From assembly GCF_021044685.1 (NCBI RefSeq), contig NZ_CP088014.1, positions 992,001-1,056,000 of the forward strand: DNA of 64,000 bases. The letters are read 5' to 3'. Below are positions 25,849 to 36,402 of this stretch, in pieces; the stretch's first letter is position 1; every line of letters begins with the position of its first letter. The position numbers were made by a program, and so were the translations under genes. Source of the stretch: Bradyrhizobium daqingense (GTDB lineage Bacteria > Pseudomonadota > Alphaproteobacteria > Rhizobiales > Xanthobacteraceae). The notes under the pieces are model-generated. The model had not been told where the DNA came from. It did no database searches and saw only the letters and a program-made list of their open reading frames with translations.

Positions 25849-26276
25849 CGATGCTTCCCCTCGCCCCAAACGGATCGTTCAAAAATTGACGCAGAACCCG
25901 GCAATCGCTGCGCACCCCGACATTCTTGACCGCGCCCGTTAACCAGATGGTTTCCACGCGCGCCGCCAAGGGGCCGCCAGCAGGGGGAACAAAGGAAATG
26001 TTCGTAATAAAGTAAATGACCTGAAAACAACACTGGGCGGCAAAGATGCAGGCGTGACGAGGCGCCCGCTGACAAACGCGTGAGGATGTGAATGGCCGTT
26101 GTCGTAGGGGAGCGCTGACGCGAAGACAGGTCTCATGTCCCGGACGCGCTGCAGCGAAACGCTGCTGCGCAGAGCCGGGACCCAGAAGCCACACGTTTTG
26201 TCGTTAGATGGGCCCCGACTCAGCAGTGCACCGCTGAAGTAGCGCTGCGCTGCGTCCGGGGCACGAGATCGGAGCC
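25849..26276. other. Intergenic region upstream of the L,D-transpeptidase gene
   Basis: No gene is supported here. The left part (25849-26100) should hold the promoter of the transpeptidase and has AT-rich runs around 26000-26025 (ATGTTCGTAATAAAGTAAAT). The right part is a long palindromic repeat of family E (26131-26269), directly after the stop of acs. Confidence 0.5.
26131..26269. repeat. Long palindromic intergenic repeat, family E copy 1
   Basis: About 140 bases with outer arms TCTCATGTCCCGGACGCGCTGC and the complement of GCGCAGCG-type ends reading TGCGTCCGGGGCACGAGA, and inner GAGCCGGGACCCAGAAG. Its reverse complement aligns along most of its length with 52336-52461. Confidence 0.8.
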
Positions 26277-28223
<1,947 letters not shown>

Positions 28224-28617
28224 GTTTCCCTCCACATACGGCAAGCCCAGCACAGGCTTCTGGCGTACCGACTTGATCGTCGAACGATTATGCGTCGGGC
28301 TAACCGGACCCGACAAGGAGCACAAGCTGGACCTTCGGCGGGCTGCCGGCCATGCGGCGGATCGAGCCCGCCTGGCGCGACTGTCGCAGATCTGAAACAG
28401 GGCGGGCCCCTGTCGGAATTTACCCAGATTGGCGGATTCGCCTCCGCAGGGGGCCCATGCGACCGAAACGGTATTTAGAAACCGTCTCTCACTGATTCGG
28501 GACTCGCAATGCGGTTCGGAACACCCTAAATGGCCAACCCGGGTCCGGAGAGACCTCTTGGAACAAAAATTAGAACAGCGGCATTGAACGGTAACAGACA
28601 GGGCTAGGCATAAGACT
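28224..28617. other. Divergent promoter region of acs and topoisomerase IB
   Basis: No gene is supported in these 394 bases. A small dyad ACGGT-N8-ACCGT at 28468-28485 stands near the middle and could be an operator or hairpin. AT-richer sequence at 28560-28617 is where the topoisomerase promoter would be expected. No match to the GGAAC-N16/17-CGTT stress promoter form was found. Confidence 0.4.
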
Positions 28618-29784
28618 ATGATGGATCAGCAGAATCTCGGGACGATGCGGCCCGCTTCAGCCGATCCTGCGGCCATTGCCCTCGCCAAAGCCCTCGGACA
28701 ATGGCCCAAGCCGGCCGGTTTCAGGCGTCCCAGCCCCAAAAAAACCTTCGACGGGGCGCCGGCGACGGTCGAGGCGCTCGCCAAGGAGCTCGGCCTGCGG
28801 CTCGGCGACCAGAACGAGCTGACCATTCGCCGCATCAGGCGTGGCAAGGGCTATTCCTTCGTGCGACCCAACGGCGCCCATATCCGCGACGCCCGCACCA
28901 TCCGCCGGCTGCACGCCATGGCGGTGCCGCCGGCCTATCGCGAGGTGCGCTACTCCGCCGATCCGAGCTCGCATCTGCAGGCCGTGGGACGCGATGCCGC
29001 GGGCCGGCTGCAATATCGCTATCATGCCGACTGGGAGAAGGTTCGCGAGCATCGCAAGGCGCATCGCCTGGAGAAGCTCGTGGGCGCGTTGCCGAAGATC
29101 CGGCGCAAGGTCTCGGCATTCCTGTCGGGTGACGAGCCGACGCGTGAATTCGCGCTTTCGGCCGTGATCGAGCTGATCGCCCGCACGGCAATCCGCCCCG
29201 GCAATGAATCCTATGCTCGTCTCAACGGCACCCGCGGCGCCACCACGCTGCTCAAGTCCAACGTGACGCTGGAAGACGATTGCTTCGTGCTGACCTTCAA
29301 GGCGAAGGGCGGCAAGGCCGTGCGCAAGGAGTGCGATGCCGCCAAGCTGGTGCGCGCAATCGGCATTTTGCAGGGCGTGCCCGGCAAACGCATGTTCCAG
29401 TATCGCGACGCCTACGGCATCGTGCGCGCGGTCAACACCACGCAGGTGAACGCGTTCTTGCGCGAGATCGCCGGCATCAAGATCTCGCTGAAGGATTTCC
29501 GCACGCTGATGGCGTCCGCCGTCGTCGTGGAATCGCTGTCGCGGATCACGCCGGCGACCAGCCAGCGCGGCCGCAAGAAGCAGGTGCTGGACGCGATCCG
29601 TGCCGCCGCCGACCAGCTCTCCAACACGCCGGCGATCTGCCGCAAGAGCTACGTCCACGACACCATCGTCACCGCCTTCGAGGACGGCATCCTCGAACGC
29701 TTCGCCGCGACCATGAAGGGCCAGCGCTCGCAAGCGCGGCGCGAGCAGCTGCTGGCGCAGGTGGTGGCGACCGCGGCAGTGTGA
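28618..29784 (+). CDS. DNA topoisomerase IB (poxvirus-like)
   Basis: A 388-residue type IB topoisomerase, the eukaryote/poxvirus type found in some bacteria. The N-terminal domain has [19 protein letters not shown] and [20 protein letters not shown]. The catalytic domain has the active residues in [20 protein letters not shown] (Arg), the Lys hairpin [24 protein letters not shown] (Arg) and the nucleophilic tyrosine Y345 in [11 protein letters not shown]. It relaxes supercoils by a 3'-phosphotyrosine link, without ATP. Two ATGs are adjacent at the start. Its 3' end overlaps the convergent SRPBCC frame by 136 bases. Confidence 0.92.
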   Translation: MMDQQNLGTMRPASADPAAIALAKALGQWPKPAGFRRPSPKKTFDGAPATVEALAKELGLRLGDQNELTIRRIRRGKGYSFVRPNGAHIRDARTIRRLHAMAVPPAYREVRYSADPSSHLQAVGRDAAGRLQYRYHADWEKVREHRKAHRLEKLVGALPKIRRKVSAFLSGDEPTREFALSAVIELIARTAIRPGNESYARLNGTRGATTLLKSNVTLEDDCFVLTFKAKGGKAVRKECDAAKLVRAIGILQGVPGKRMFQYRDAYGIVRAVNTTQVNAFLREIAGIKISLKDFRTLMASAVVVESLSRITPATSQRGRKKQVLDAIRAAADQLSNTPAICRKSYVHDTIVTAFEDGILERFAATMKGQRSQARREQLLAQVVATAAV

Positions 29785-30245
29785 TCTCCCGTTGCTACGT
29801 CTGACAAGCCCCTGTCGGGACCGGGATCGCCGCCGGCGGCTGCGCTCGTGAGCCGTTCCAGATAATGCGCCCATCCCTTTGCATGCGCAGCGGCCTGTTC
29901 CTCGGTCGGCAGGCCGCTATGGGTCATCCGCAGCAGCGTGCCGCCGTCCTGCTCGATCAGGTCGATCTCGATCAAGCTCGAGCCGGGCGGCACTTCCTGG
30001 CCACCCTCCCAGCCGAATGTGTAGGCCAGGCGATGCACCGGCACGACCTCGCGGAAAGCGCCGCGGGCGATGCGGCCGCGCGGGCCAACGCCCTTGAGCA
30101 GGTACAGTCCGCCGGGATGCGGCTCAGTGGTCGCGTCGGAACCCATCCAGCTCAGGATTTTCTCCGGGTCGGTCAGGTAAGCGAAAACGGTGGCGCGTGG
30201 GGCGGCAATCTGGGTCTCGCGCCGCACTATGAAGGGTTCGGTCAT
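29649..30245 (-). CDS. SRPBCC (AHSA1/START-like) protein with aberrant C-terminus
   Basis: A 198-residue frame whose first 135 residues are a normal AHSA1-type SRPBCC domain: ETQIAAPRATVFAYLTDPEK (about 10-29), MGSDATTEPHPGGLYLL and the closing helix AHAKGWAHYLERLTSAAAGG. Such domains bind hydrophobic ligands. After GGDPGPDRG, where relatives usually end within a few residues, the frame runs on for about 50 Ser/Ala/Thr-rich residues inside the antisense of the topoisomerase gene. The native stop was probably lost, so the tail may be non-functional. The ATG at 30245 has an AAGGATC ribosome site. Divergent from the cyclase gene. Confidence 0.75.
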   Translation of the reverse strand: MTEPFIVRRETQIAAPRATVFAYLTDPEKILSWMGSDATTEPHPGGLYLLKGVGPRGRIARGAFREVVPVHRLAYTFGWEGGQEVPPGSSLIEIDLIEQDGGTLLRMTHSGLPTEEQAAAHAKGWAHYLERLTSAAAGGDPGPDRGLSDVATGDHTAAVATTCASSCSRRACERWPFMVAAKRSRMPSSKAVTMVSWT

Positions 30246-30357
30246 TTGCGATCCTTGGGCCATCATCCCTGAACAGACACCCGGACATGGCGGTGGTGGC
30301 GCGGCGCGTCAAGGATTGCCCGTGACAAAGGCGGCGTGCCTTCGTCATGATCGGGCC

Positions 30358-31452
30358 ATGCAGCTCTCTCCGACGCTGGCCTGGCTTGTCGATGCTGCCT
30401 CAGACAGTCCTGGGGCGGACCGTCTGCTTGCGGCACTCGGCGCACATCTGGTCGCCGACGGCGTGCCGCTCGCGGCGGGCGCCTTGACGCTGGAGGTGCC
30501 GCACCCGCTGATCGCAAAGCGGACCTGGTTGTGGCGTGCCGATAACGGCCGGGTGATCGAAGCGCTCGGCTTTGCACCGGGTGGCCCCGCGCCCGATCCG
30601 CCCGACGATGCTGGCCGTCGTTGGTTGCGCGACATTGCGGGCGGCGAGGTGCACGAAGACATCGTCGGACGACCTGACGGGCCGCAGCTCGGCTGGATCG
30701 GGCCGAGGCCGTTCACCGCAAGCGAGATCGAGCAGTTGCGTCAGGCGGCGCGATTTGCCGCAACGCCCCTCGCGGTGCTCGCCGGGCGCGCCACGTTGCG
30801 GGCGGCGCTGGATGCTTATCTCGGCAAGCGCAGCGCGGAACGGGTGCTCGCGGCGCCTCTGCGGCGCGATCTCGGCGAGACCATTCAGGCGGCGCTGCTC
30901 TATGCCGATTTGCGCAACTTCACGCTCCTGTCGGAAACCAGTCCGCCGGCCGAAGTCATCGCCGCGCTCGACGGCTGGTTCGACCGTATCGCCGGCGCGG
31001 TTCACGCCTTTGGCGGCGAGGTGCTGAAATTCATCGGCGACGGCGTACTCGCGATCTTTCCCGTGACCGAGGCGCCACCGCGCCATGCCTGCGAGGCTGC
31101 CCTGCGTGCTGCAGGTGCGGCCGAAGCCGGGATGGCCTTTCTCAACAAAGAGCGCCGCGGCCAGGGCTTGCCGCCACTCGCGTTCGGCGCCGCGCTTCAT
31201 CTCGGCGAGATGCTGTGGGGCAATATCGGCGCCGCCAACCGGCTCGACTTCACGGCGATCGGTCCCGCGGTCAATCTGGCGAGCCGTCTCGAGGGATTGT
31301 GCAAGCCGCTCGGCAAGACTGTCCTCGTGTCTGGCGTGCTCGCCGCCGAAACCGACATGCCTCTGATTGCACTTGGATCGCACTCATTGCGCGGCATCGC
31401 CGTACCGTGTGAGGTGTTTGCGCTACCGGAGCCGCAGAGCCGGATGTCATAG
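30358..31452 (+). CDS. Class III adenylate/guanylate cyclase
   Basis: A 364-residue soluble protein. An N-terminal segment of about 165 residues without recognised motifs, perhaps a ligand-sensing domain, precedes a class III cyclase domain (about 175-360). The two metal-binding aspartates lie in LLYADLRNFTLLSE and LKFIGDGVLAIFP, and the Asn and Arg of the transition-state site in FTAIGPAVNLASRLEG. A threonine stands at the purine-selecting position, as in many bacterial adenylate cyclases. It probably makes cAMP. The ATG at 30358 lies 113 bases from the divergent SRPBCC start. Confidence 0.87.
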   Translation: MQLSPTLAWLVDAASDSPGADRLLAALGAHLVADGVPLAAGALTLEVPHPLIAKRTWLWRADNGRVIEALGFAPGGPAPDPPDDAGRRWLRDIAGGEVHEDIVGRPDGPQLGWIGPRPFTASEIEQLRQAARFAATPLAVLAGRATLRAALDAYLGKRSAERVLAAPLRRDLGETIQAALLYADLRNFTLLSETSPPAEVIAALDGWFDRIAGAVHAFGGEVLKFIGDGVLAIFPVTEAPPRHACEAALRAAGAAEAGMAFLNKERRGQGLPPLAFGAALHLGEMLWGNIGAANRLDFTAIGPAVNLASRLEGLCKPLGKTVLVSGVLAAETDMPLIALGSHSLRGIAVPCEVFALPEPQSRMS

Positions 31453-31516
31453 CCCGCACGAGCGAAGCGACATGCGTGACCATTGCTCCCGGATGTCGCT
31501 GCGCTCATCCGGGCTC
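31450..31516. repeat. Palindromic intergenic repeat, family D copy 1
   Basis: TAGCCCGCACGAGCGAAGCG and GTCGCTGCGCTCATCCGGGCT form an imperfect dyad; the second copy is at 40652-40723. It starts within the stop codon of the cyclase gene and ends just before the stop of the convergent EVE-domain gene. Confidence 0.7.
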
Positions 31517-31525
31517 CAGCGGCAA

Positions 31526-31939
31526 TTACATCCCACCCATCTTGCAGACGAGCTTCCACTCCTCCGCCGTCACCGGCTGCACCGACAGCCGCGAATATTT
31601 CACCAGCGCCATGTCTTTGAGCTTGGTCTCGGCCTTGATGGCAGCCATAGTCACCGGCGTCTTCAAGGGCTTGTCGGCCTTGATGTCGACGCAGACGAAT
31701 TTCTCGGTTTTGTCGGTCGGATCCGGATAGGCCTCCTTGATGATCTCCGTGATGCCGACGATCTCCTTGCCCTCGTTGGAATGATAGAAGAACGCCTTGT
31801 CGCCCTTCTTCATGGCGACGAGATTCTGGCGCGCGGTGTAATTGCGCACGCCGGTCCAGGCCTCGCCCTTGGCGCCCTTCGCGACCTGCTGGTCCCAGGA
31901 CCACACCGACGGTTCGGATTTCACCAGCCAGTAGTTCAT
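31526..31939 (-). CDS. EVE-domain protein
   Basis: A 137-residue single EVE domain (PUA-like fold). The opening MNYWLVKSEPSVWSWDQQ, then WTGVRNYTARQNLVAMKKGD, FFYHSNEGKEIVGI and the closing LSVQPVTAEEWKLVCKMGG are typical. EVE domains bind modified bases in DNA or RNA in an aromatic cage; the biological target here is not known. The ATG at 31939 fits the family start. It lies 115 bases downstream of gpsA on the same strand, with a family C repeat in between. In several rhizobia a YciI-like gene sits in that position, as I recall; none is present here. Confidence 0.9.
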   Translation of the reverse strand: MNYWLVKSEPSVWSWDQQVAKGAKGEAWTGVRNYTARQNLVAMKKGDKAFFYHSNEGKEIVGITEIIKEAYPDPTDKTEKFVCVDIKADKPLKTPVTMAAIKAETKLKDMALVKYSRLSVQPVTAEEWKLVCKMGGM

Positions 31940-31956
31940 CGCACGCCCTATCCATT

Positions 31957-32046
31957 CGTCATGGCCGGGCTTGTCCCGGCCATCCACGTCTTTGCTATCA
32001 GTTCAATATCAAGACGTGGATGCCCGCGACAAGCGCGGGCATGACG
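31957..32046. repeat. Palindromic intergenic repeat, family C copy 1
   Basis: CGTCATGGCCGGGCTTGTCC and GACAAGCGCGGGCATGACG make the outer dyad, CCACGTCTT and AAGACGTGG the inner one. Further copies are at 46844-46926 and, as a half-unit, at 53057-53095. Confidence 0.8.
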
Positions 32047-32054
32047 GAAAGACG

Positions 32055-33035
32055 TCATTCCTCCGCTTTGAAGGGGCGCGTCATCAGTGCCGAGATCGCA
32101 GTGTCGATCGTGCTGCGGCCGCTCAGGATCGACGCGACCGCGTTCGATACCGGCATCTCGATGTTTTGCGAAGCCGCGAGTTCGATCAGCACCGGTGCGG
32201 TGGACTCGCCTTCTGCGAGCTTGCCCGCAGGTGGCTGCTCGCCGCGGCCGAGCGCGAGGCCGAGCGCGAAATTGCGCGATTGCGGGCTCGAGCAAGTCAA
32301 AATGAGATCGCCGAGGCCGGACAGGCCCGTGAGCGTCTCGCCGCGTGCGCCGAGGGCGCGGCCGAGACGCGTCAGCTCGGCAAATCCGCGCGTGGTCAGC
32401 GCAGCCTGCGCGGAGGCGCCGAGCTTGCGTCCGACCGCGATGCCGACCGCGATCGCCAGCACGTTCTTGGCGGCGCCGCCGATCTCGACGCCGCGGATGT
32501 CGGTCGTGTGATACGGTCTGAATGTCGCCGAGCCCAGCGACTGCACCAGATTGCTTGCCAGTGCCTCGTCCTTCGCGGCCAGCGTCACCGCGGTCGGCAG
32601 GCCGCGCGCGACGTCGTCGGCAAAACTCGGGCCCGACAGGATCGCGGGCAGCGCATGCGGCGCCGCTTCGGCGATCACGTCGGTCATGAATTTATGGGTG
32701 CCGTGCTCGATGCCCTTGGCGCAGGCGACGACCGGCACCGGCTTTGCCATGTGCGAAGCCAGCAGGTTGACCGCGCCACGCAGGTGTTGCGCTGGCGTTG
32801 CGATCAACAGCATGTCGGCGCGCGCAGCGAGGGCCAGATCGCTCGTCACGACGATCTCCGGAGCGATCGGCACGCGGGGCAGCCGTGGATTGTCGCGCGT
32901 TGCGGCAATCCGCGCCGCATGCTCGGCATTGCGTGCCCACAGCGTCACGTTCCGTCCTGCCCGCGCCGCCACGGTGGCCAGCGCCGTGCCCCAGGCGCCC
33001 GCTCCGATCACCGCGACGGACTGGAACGGGGTCAT
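32055..33035 (-). CDS. gpsA: Glycerol-3-phosphate dehydrogenase [NAD(P)+]
   Basis: A 326-residue cytoplasmic enzyme that reduces dihydroxyacetone phosphate to sn-glycerol 3-phosphate, the start of phospholipid synthesis. The nucleotide-binding motif [20 protein letters not shown] is at residues 8-27. [20 protein letters not shown], the catalytic-lysine region [21 protein letters not shown] and [20 protein letters not shown] are all present. The ATG at 33035 lies two bases after the tsaD stop codon, so the two genes are one transcript with probable translational coupling. Confidence 0.96.
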   Translation of the reverse strand: MTPFQSVAVIGAGAWGTALATVAARAGRNVTLWARNAEHAARIAATRDNPRLPRVPIAPEIVVTSDLALAARADMLLIATPAQHLRGAVNLLASHMAKPVPVVACAKGIEHGTHKFMTDVIAEAAPHALPAILSGPSFADDVARGLPTAVTLAAKDEALASNLVQSLGSATFRPYHTTDIRGVEIGGAAKNVLAIAVGIAVGRKLGASAQAALTTRGFAELTRLGRALGARGETLTGLSGLGDLILTCSSPQSRNFALGLALGRGEQPPAGKLAEGESTAPVLIELAASQNIEMPVSNAVASILSGRSTIDTAISALMTRPFKAEE

Positions 33036-33037
33036 GG

Positions 33038-34129
33038 CTAATATCCCGCCCGCGTCTTGCCGTAGCCCGCCGGTGCCGTCGCGTTGGCATCGAGCAGCCA
33101 GCGCGCGCGCGGCTGCGCGTCCATCGTGTCGGTCATGCCGAGCGCGAGACGCTCGGCGCCGGCCCAGGCGATCATCGCGCCGTTGTCGGTGCACAGCGCC
33201 GGCGGCGGCATGATCAGCTCGGTCCCGGCCTGCCGCGCGACCTCGTGCAGGGCGCCGCGGATCGCCTGATTGGCGGCTACGCCGCCGGCGGCCACGAGCG
33301 CGCGCGGCGCGCCGAACTGCTCGCGGAAAAGTTTCAGGCCGACGCTGAGACGGTCCGCCGTCGAGTCCAGCACGGCGGCCTGGAAGCTGGCGCAGAGATC
33401 GCTGACGTCCTGCGGCGTGAGCTCGGCGATCCGGCTCGCTTCGGTGCGCACTGCCGTCTTCAAGCCCGACAGCGAGAAATTGGCATCTGGACGGCCCTGC
33501 ATCGGCCGAGGGAAGGCGAAGCGTGCGGCGTCGCCGCTTGCGGCAGCACGCTCGACCTGCGGACCGCCGGGATAGGGCAGGCCCAGCATCTTGGCGACCT
33601 TGTCGAAGGCCTCGCCGATCGCGTCGTCGACCGTGGTGCCGAGCCGCACATATTGGCCTACGCCGGTCACGGCCACGATCTGGGTGTGTCCGCCCGAGGC
33701 AAGGAAGAGGCAATAGGGGAATTCGATGCCGTCGGTGAGACGCGGCGTCAGCGCATGCGCCTCCAGATGATTCACCGCGACCAGCGGGGTGTCGTGCACC
33801 ATCGCGATCGCTTTGGCGGTGGTCAGTCCGACGATGACGCCGCCGATCAACCCCGGCCCTGCGGCCGCAGCGACACCGCCCAGCTGGGCGTAGCCGATGC
33901 CCGCCTCACGCATCGCGCGGTCGATGATGCCATCGAGCAGATCGACATGGGCGCGGGCCGCGATCTCCGGCACCACGCCGCCGAAGCGGGCGTGCTCTTC
34001 GACCTGCGACCGGACGATGTTGGACAGGATCCTGCCGCTGCCGTCGGGTGCGCGCTCGATCACGGCCGCGGCGGTTTCGTCGCAGGTGGTTTCGATGCCC
34101 AATACCAGCATTGGCGAATTGTTATCCAA
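33038..34129 (-). CDS. tsaD: tRNA N6-adenosine threonylcarbamoyltransferase TsaD
   Basis: A 363-residue Kae1/Qri7-type protein that, with TsaB and TsaE, completes the t6A37 modification of ANN-decoding tRNAs. It keeps the ASKHA-fold opening [19 protein letters not shown], the metal-binding histidines in [13 protein letters not shown] and the later block [21 protein letters not shown] start at 34129 has a good AAGGGCG site seven bases upstream, whereas the first ATG (34111) has none, so TTG is chosen with reservation. It is followed by gpsA and is divergent from hemD. Confidence 0.95.
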   Translation of the reverse strand: MDNNSPMLVLGIETTCDETAAAVIERAPDGSGRILSNIVRSQVEEHARFGGVVPEIAARAHVDLLDGIIDRAMREAGIGYAQLGGVAAAAGPGLIGGVIVGLTTAKAIAMVHDTPLVAVNHLEAHALTPRLTDGIEFPYCLFLASGGHTQIVAVTGVGQYVRLGTTVDDAIGEAFDKVAKMLGLPYPGGPQVERAAASGDAARFAFPRPMQGRPDANFSLSGLKTAVRTEASRIAELTPQDVSDLCASFQAAVLDSTADRLSVGLKLFREQFGAPRALVAAGGVAANQAIRGALHEVARQAGTELIMPPPALCTDNGAMIAWAGAERLALGMTDTMDAQPRARWLLDANATAPAGYGKTRAGY

Positions 34130-34258
34130 TTTGCGCCCTTGCGCTCATCCGGAAAGCCGAGTTCTGGTACGTCCGGTAGCATTCCGGGGATGGCTTGCGC
34201 AATCGCCACGCGCGGTGGTCCTCGTCCATGCGCCGCCCATGGTTCGGGAACCGCAGCG

Positions 34259-35005
34259 ATGTCCATTCTTGTCACACGGCCGCATCCCGACAATGAGGCG
34301 ACGGTGGAGAATTTGCGCGCGCGGGGGCATGAGGTGTTGCTCGCGCCGGTGCTGAAGTTCGAGCCGGTCGCTTTTCGAGCCGAGAGCGAGGCGCGCTATG
34401 ACGGCATCATCGTCACATCGGCCAACGCGATTCGCGGCATCGCACCGCAATTGCAAGATATTGGCCTATCGAACCTGCCGCTGTTTGCGGTCGGCGAGCA
34501 CACGGCCGCCGCAGCGCGTGAGGCCGGCTTTGCCGACGTGACCGTCGCCGGCGGCGATGCGGCGGCGCTGCGCGACAAGGTGGTGCAGGGTGCACGCGAC
34601 AAGGTGCTGAAGAAAAACAGCACGCTGCTTTACCTGGCGGGCGCGGATCTGTCGCGCGATCTCGGCGGTGAGCTCGGCGCCGAAGGATTCAACGTGGTCA
34701 CGCAGACCACCTATCGCATGGCGCCCGTCAAGGTGCTGCCGCGCGAGGTGTGCGATGGCTTCGCTGCCCACGGCATCGAGGCGGTGCTGCACTACTCCCG
34801 GCGTAGCGCACGGGCGTTCCTGGACGCGGCGCGGGACGAAGGTGTCGAAATCTCGGCGCTGGCGATACCGCAATGCTGCCTGTCCGAGACGGTCGCTGGC
34901 GTGCTGCGCGAGGCCGGTGCGTCGCAGGTTCTGGCGGCCGCCACGCCGGATGAAAATGCCCTGTTCGACGCCTTGGAGCGTGCTTTGCGCACCCGTTTGG
35001 CGTAA
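34259..35005 (+). CDS. hemD: Uroporphyrinogen-III synthase
   Basis: A 248-residue two-lobed enzyme that closes hydroxymethylbilane to uroporphyrinogen III in haem and cobalamin synthesis. The N-terminal block SILVTRPHPDNEATVENLRA, the hinge segment DGIIVTSANAIRGIA and the second lobe LLYLAGADLSRDLGGEL fit the family, whose members share little sequence. The ATG at 34259 gives this start; the frame continues far upstream antisense to tsaD and gpsA without family-like sequence. hemC, which I recall lying between tsaD and hemD in several rhizobia, is absent: only 129 bases separate them. The mitofilin-like and hemY genes follow. Confidence 0.9.
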   Translation: MSILVTRPHPDNEATVENLRARGHEVLLAPVLKFEPVAFRAESEARYDGIIVTSANAIRGIAPQLQDIGLSNLPLFAVGEHTAAAAREAGFADVTVAGGDAAALRDKVVQGARDKVLKKNSTLLYLAGADLSRDLGGELGAEGFNVVTQTTYRMAPVKVLPREVCDGFAAHGIEAVLHYSRRSARAFLDAARDEGVEISALAIPQCCLSETVAGVLREAGASQVLAAATPDENALFDALERALRTRLA

Positions 35006-35080
35006 GAGGTCGAGCCGAATCCGGCGCAATCGGATTACCTTGGGATCCGTGCAGGTATGGAAGTGTGAGGAACCGTCACG

Positions 35081-36367
35081 ATGGCCGACGACAAGCCTGA
35101 AGACGCAGGATTGGCCCCCGACGCCGGTCGTGCCAAGCGCACCCCGCCCACCATCGACCTCGAGGCGACCGAAGTCTCGACCCAGCCGCGGGAGGCGGCG
35201 GGCGAGCCCGCAGCTCAGCCGACGCCGGAGCACGCCGAGACCGCGCAACCCCAATCCGAGCAGGCCAAGTCCGAAGAGGTTCAGCCCGAAGAGCTTCAGA
35301 CCGAGCACGCCGACGCCGGGCCGGAGCGCAATGAGGCGGAAGCCGCCATCGCGGCTGCCGCCGGGTCGCCGCCGATTTCGCCTTGGGTGATCGCGCCGTT
35401 CTCCGGCGCTGCGGCCGCGGCCGTCGTGATCGCGGTCGGCTGGATGCTGGGCTGGCCCGCGGTAGAGGCGCCGCCTGTCGCACCGCAAGTCACGAGCGCG
35501 ACGGTCGACGCGCTCAGCGGGCGTGTCAGCGCAGTCGAAGCCAAGGCGGGCAAGCCCGTCGCCGATCCGGCGACGGTGGCGCGAATCGATGCGCTGGAGA
35601 AAACCGTCGGCAGCCTGCGCAGCGACCTCGCCAATCTCCGCGCGCAATCCGATAAGACAGCGAGCGCATTGAACGACGTGAAGTCCGCGCCAGGCGCTCC
35701 CGCGCCCGACCTTTCCGCGCTCAACGACCGCATCGCGCAGCTCGAACGCGCCAGCAGGACCGAACGGGCCGAGATCGCGCAGCAGGGCGAGAAGATTGCC
35801 GAGGTCAAGGCAATGGACGACAGGCCGCTGCGCCACGTGGTGGCCGCCGCTCTGCTCGACGTCGCGGTTCGCCATGGCGATCCCTATCAGCAGCAATTGG
35901 CGGCGGCGCGCACGCTGGCGGCCAAGCCCGAAACGCTGAAGCCGCTCGATAATTTTGCATCATCGGGCATTCCGACGCCGGTCGCACTGAGCCGCGAGCT
36001 GCTCACCATCGTGCCGAAGCTGTCGCCGCCACCGGAACCTCAGACCGGTGGCACCGGTATCGTCGAGCGTCTCCAGGCGGGCGCGTCGAAGCTCGTCCGC
36101 ATCGAGCGCACTGACGGCGTCGGCAATGACCGCGGTGCGATCGTGGCGCGCGTCACGGCGGCGGCGCTGCGCAACGATTTCGTCGAGGCGCGTCGCGAGC
36201 TGAAGTCGCTGCCGGAGACCGATCGCGCCGCGGCGCAGGCCTGGCTCGACAAGGCAGACGCCCGCGACGCCGCGCTCGCCGCATCCCGCAAATTCGCCGA
36301 CGATGCCATGGCGAATCTCGCCAAATCCGATTCAGCCAAGTCCGATTCAGTCAAGCCCGCTCAATAA
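35081..36367 (+). CDS. Mitofilin-like (COG4223) inner membrane protein
   Basis: A 428-residue alphaproteobacterial relative of mitochondrial Mic60/mitofilin. A long acidic, Pro/Glu-rich N-terminal cytoplasmic part (1-100, repeated EHAETAQ and QSEQAKSEE-type segments) is followed by one transmembrane helix (PFSGAAAAAVVIAVGWMLGW, about 106-125). A periplasmic coiled coil comes next (VSAVEAK...LEKTVGSLRSDLANLRAQSD, about 145-250), then a C-terminal mitofilin-like region with KSLPETDRAAAQAWLDKADA near 390-410. Alphaproteobacterial homologues help shape intracytoplasmic membranes. The hemD-mitofilin-hemY order is the usual one and suggests a joint transcript. Confidence 0.88.
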   Translation: MADDKPEDAGLAPDAGRAKRTPPTIDLEATEVSTQPREAAGEPAAQPTPEHAETAQPQSEQAKSEEVQPEELQTEHADAGPERNEAEAAIAAAAGSPPISPWVIAPFSGAAAAAVVIAVGWMLGWPAVEAPPVAPQVTSATVDALSGRVSAVEAKAGKPVADPATVARIDALEKTVGSLRSDLANLRAQSDKTASALNDVKSAPGAPAPDLSALNDRIAQLERASRTERAEIAQQGEKIAEVKAMDDRPLRHVVAAALLDVAVRHGDPYQQQLAAARTLAAKPETLKPLDNFASSGIPTPVALSRELLTIVPKLSPPPEPQTGGTGIVERLQAGASKLVRIERTDGVGNDRGAIVARVTAAALRNDFVEARRELKSLPETDRAAAQAWLDKADARDAALAASRKFADDAMANLAKSDSAKSDSVKPAQ

Positions 36368-36402
36368 GGTTCGCGCAACAATCAGCGCGTATAGGGACTG
36401 TC

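Noticed and set aside
28518..28590. Possible GGAAC-type stress sigma (EcfG) promoter before topoisomerase IB
   Set aside because: GGAAC occurs twice but no CGTT lies 16-17 bases further on at either place.
32798..34258. Open upstream extension of the hemD frame
   Set aside because: It is antisense to gpsA and tsaD; the uroporphyrinogen-III synthase similarity begins at the ATG at 34259.
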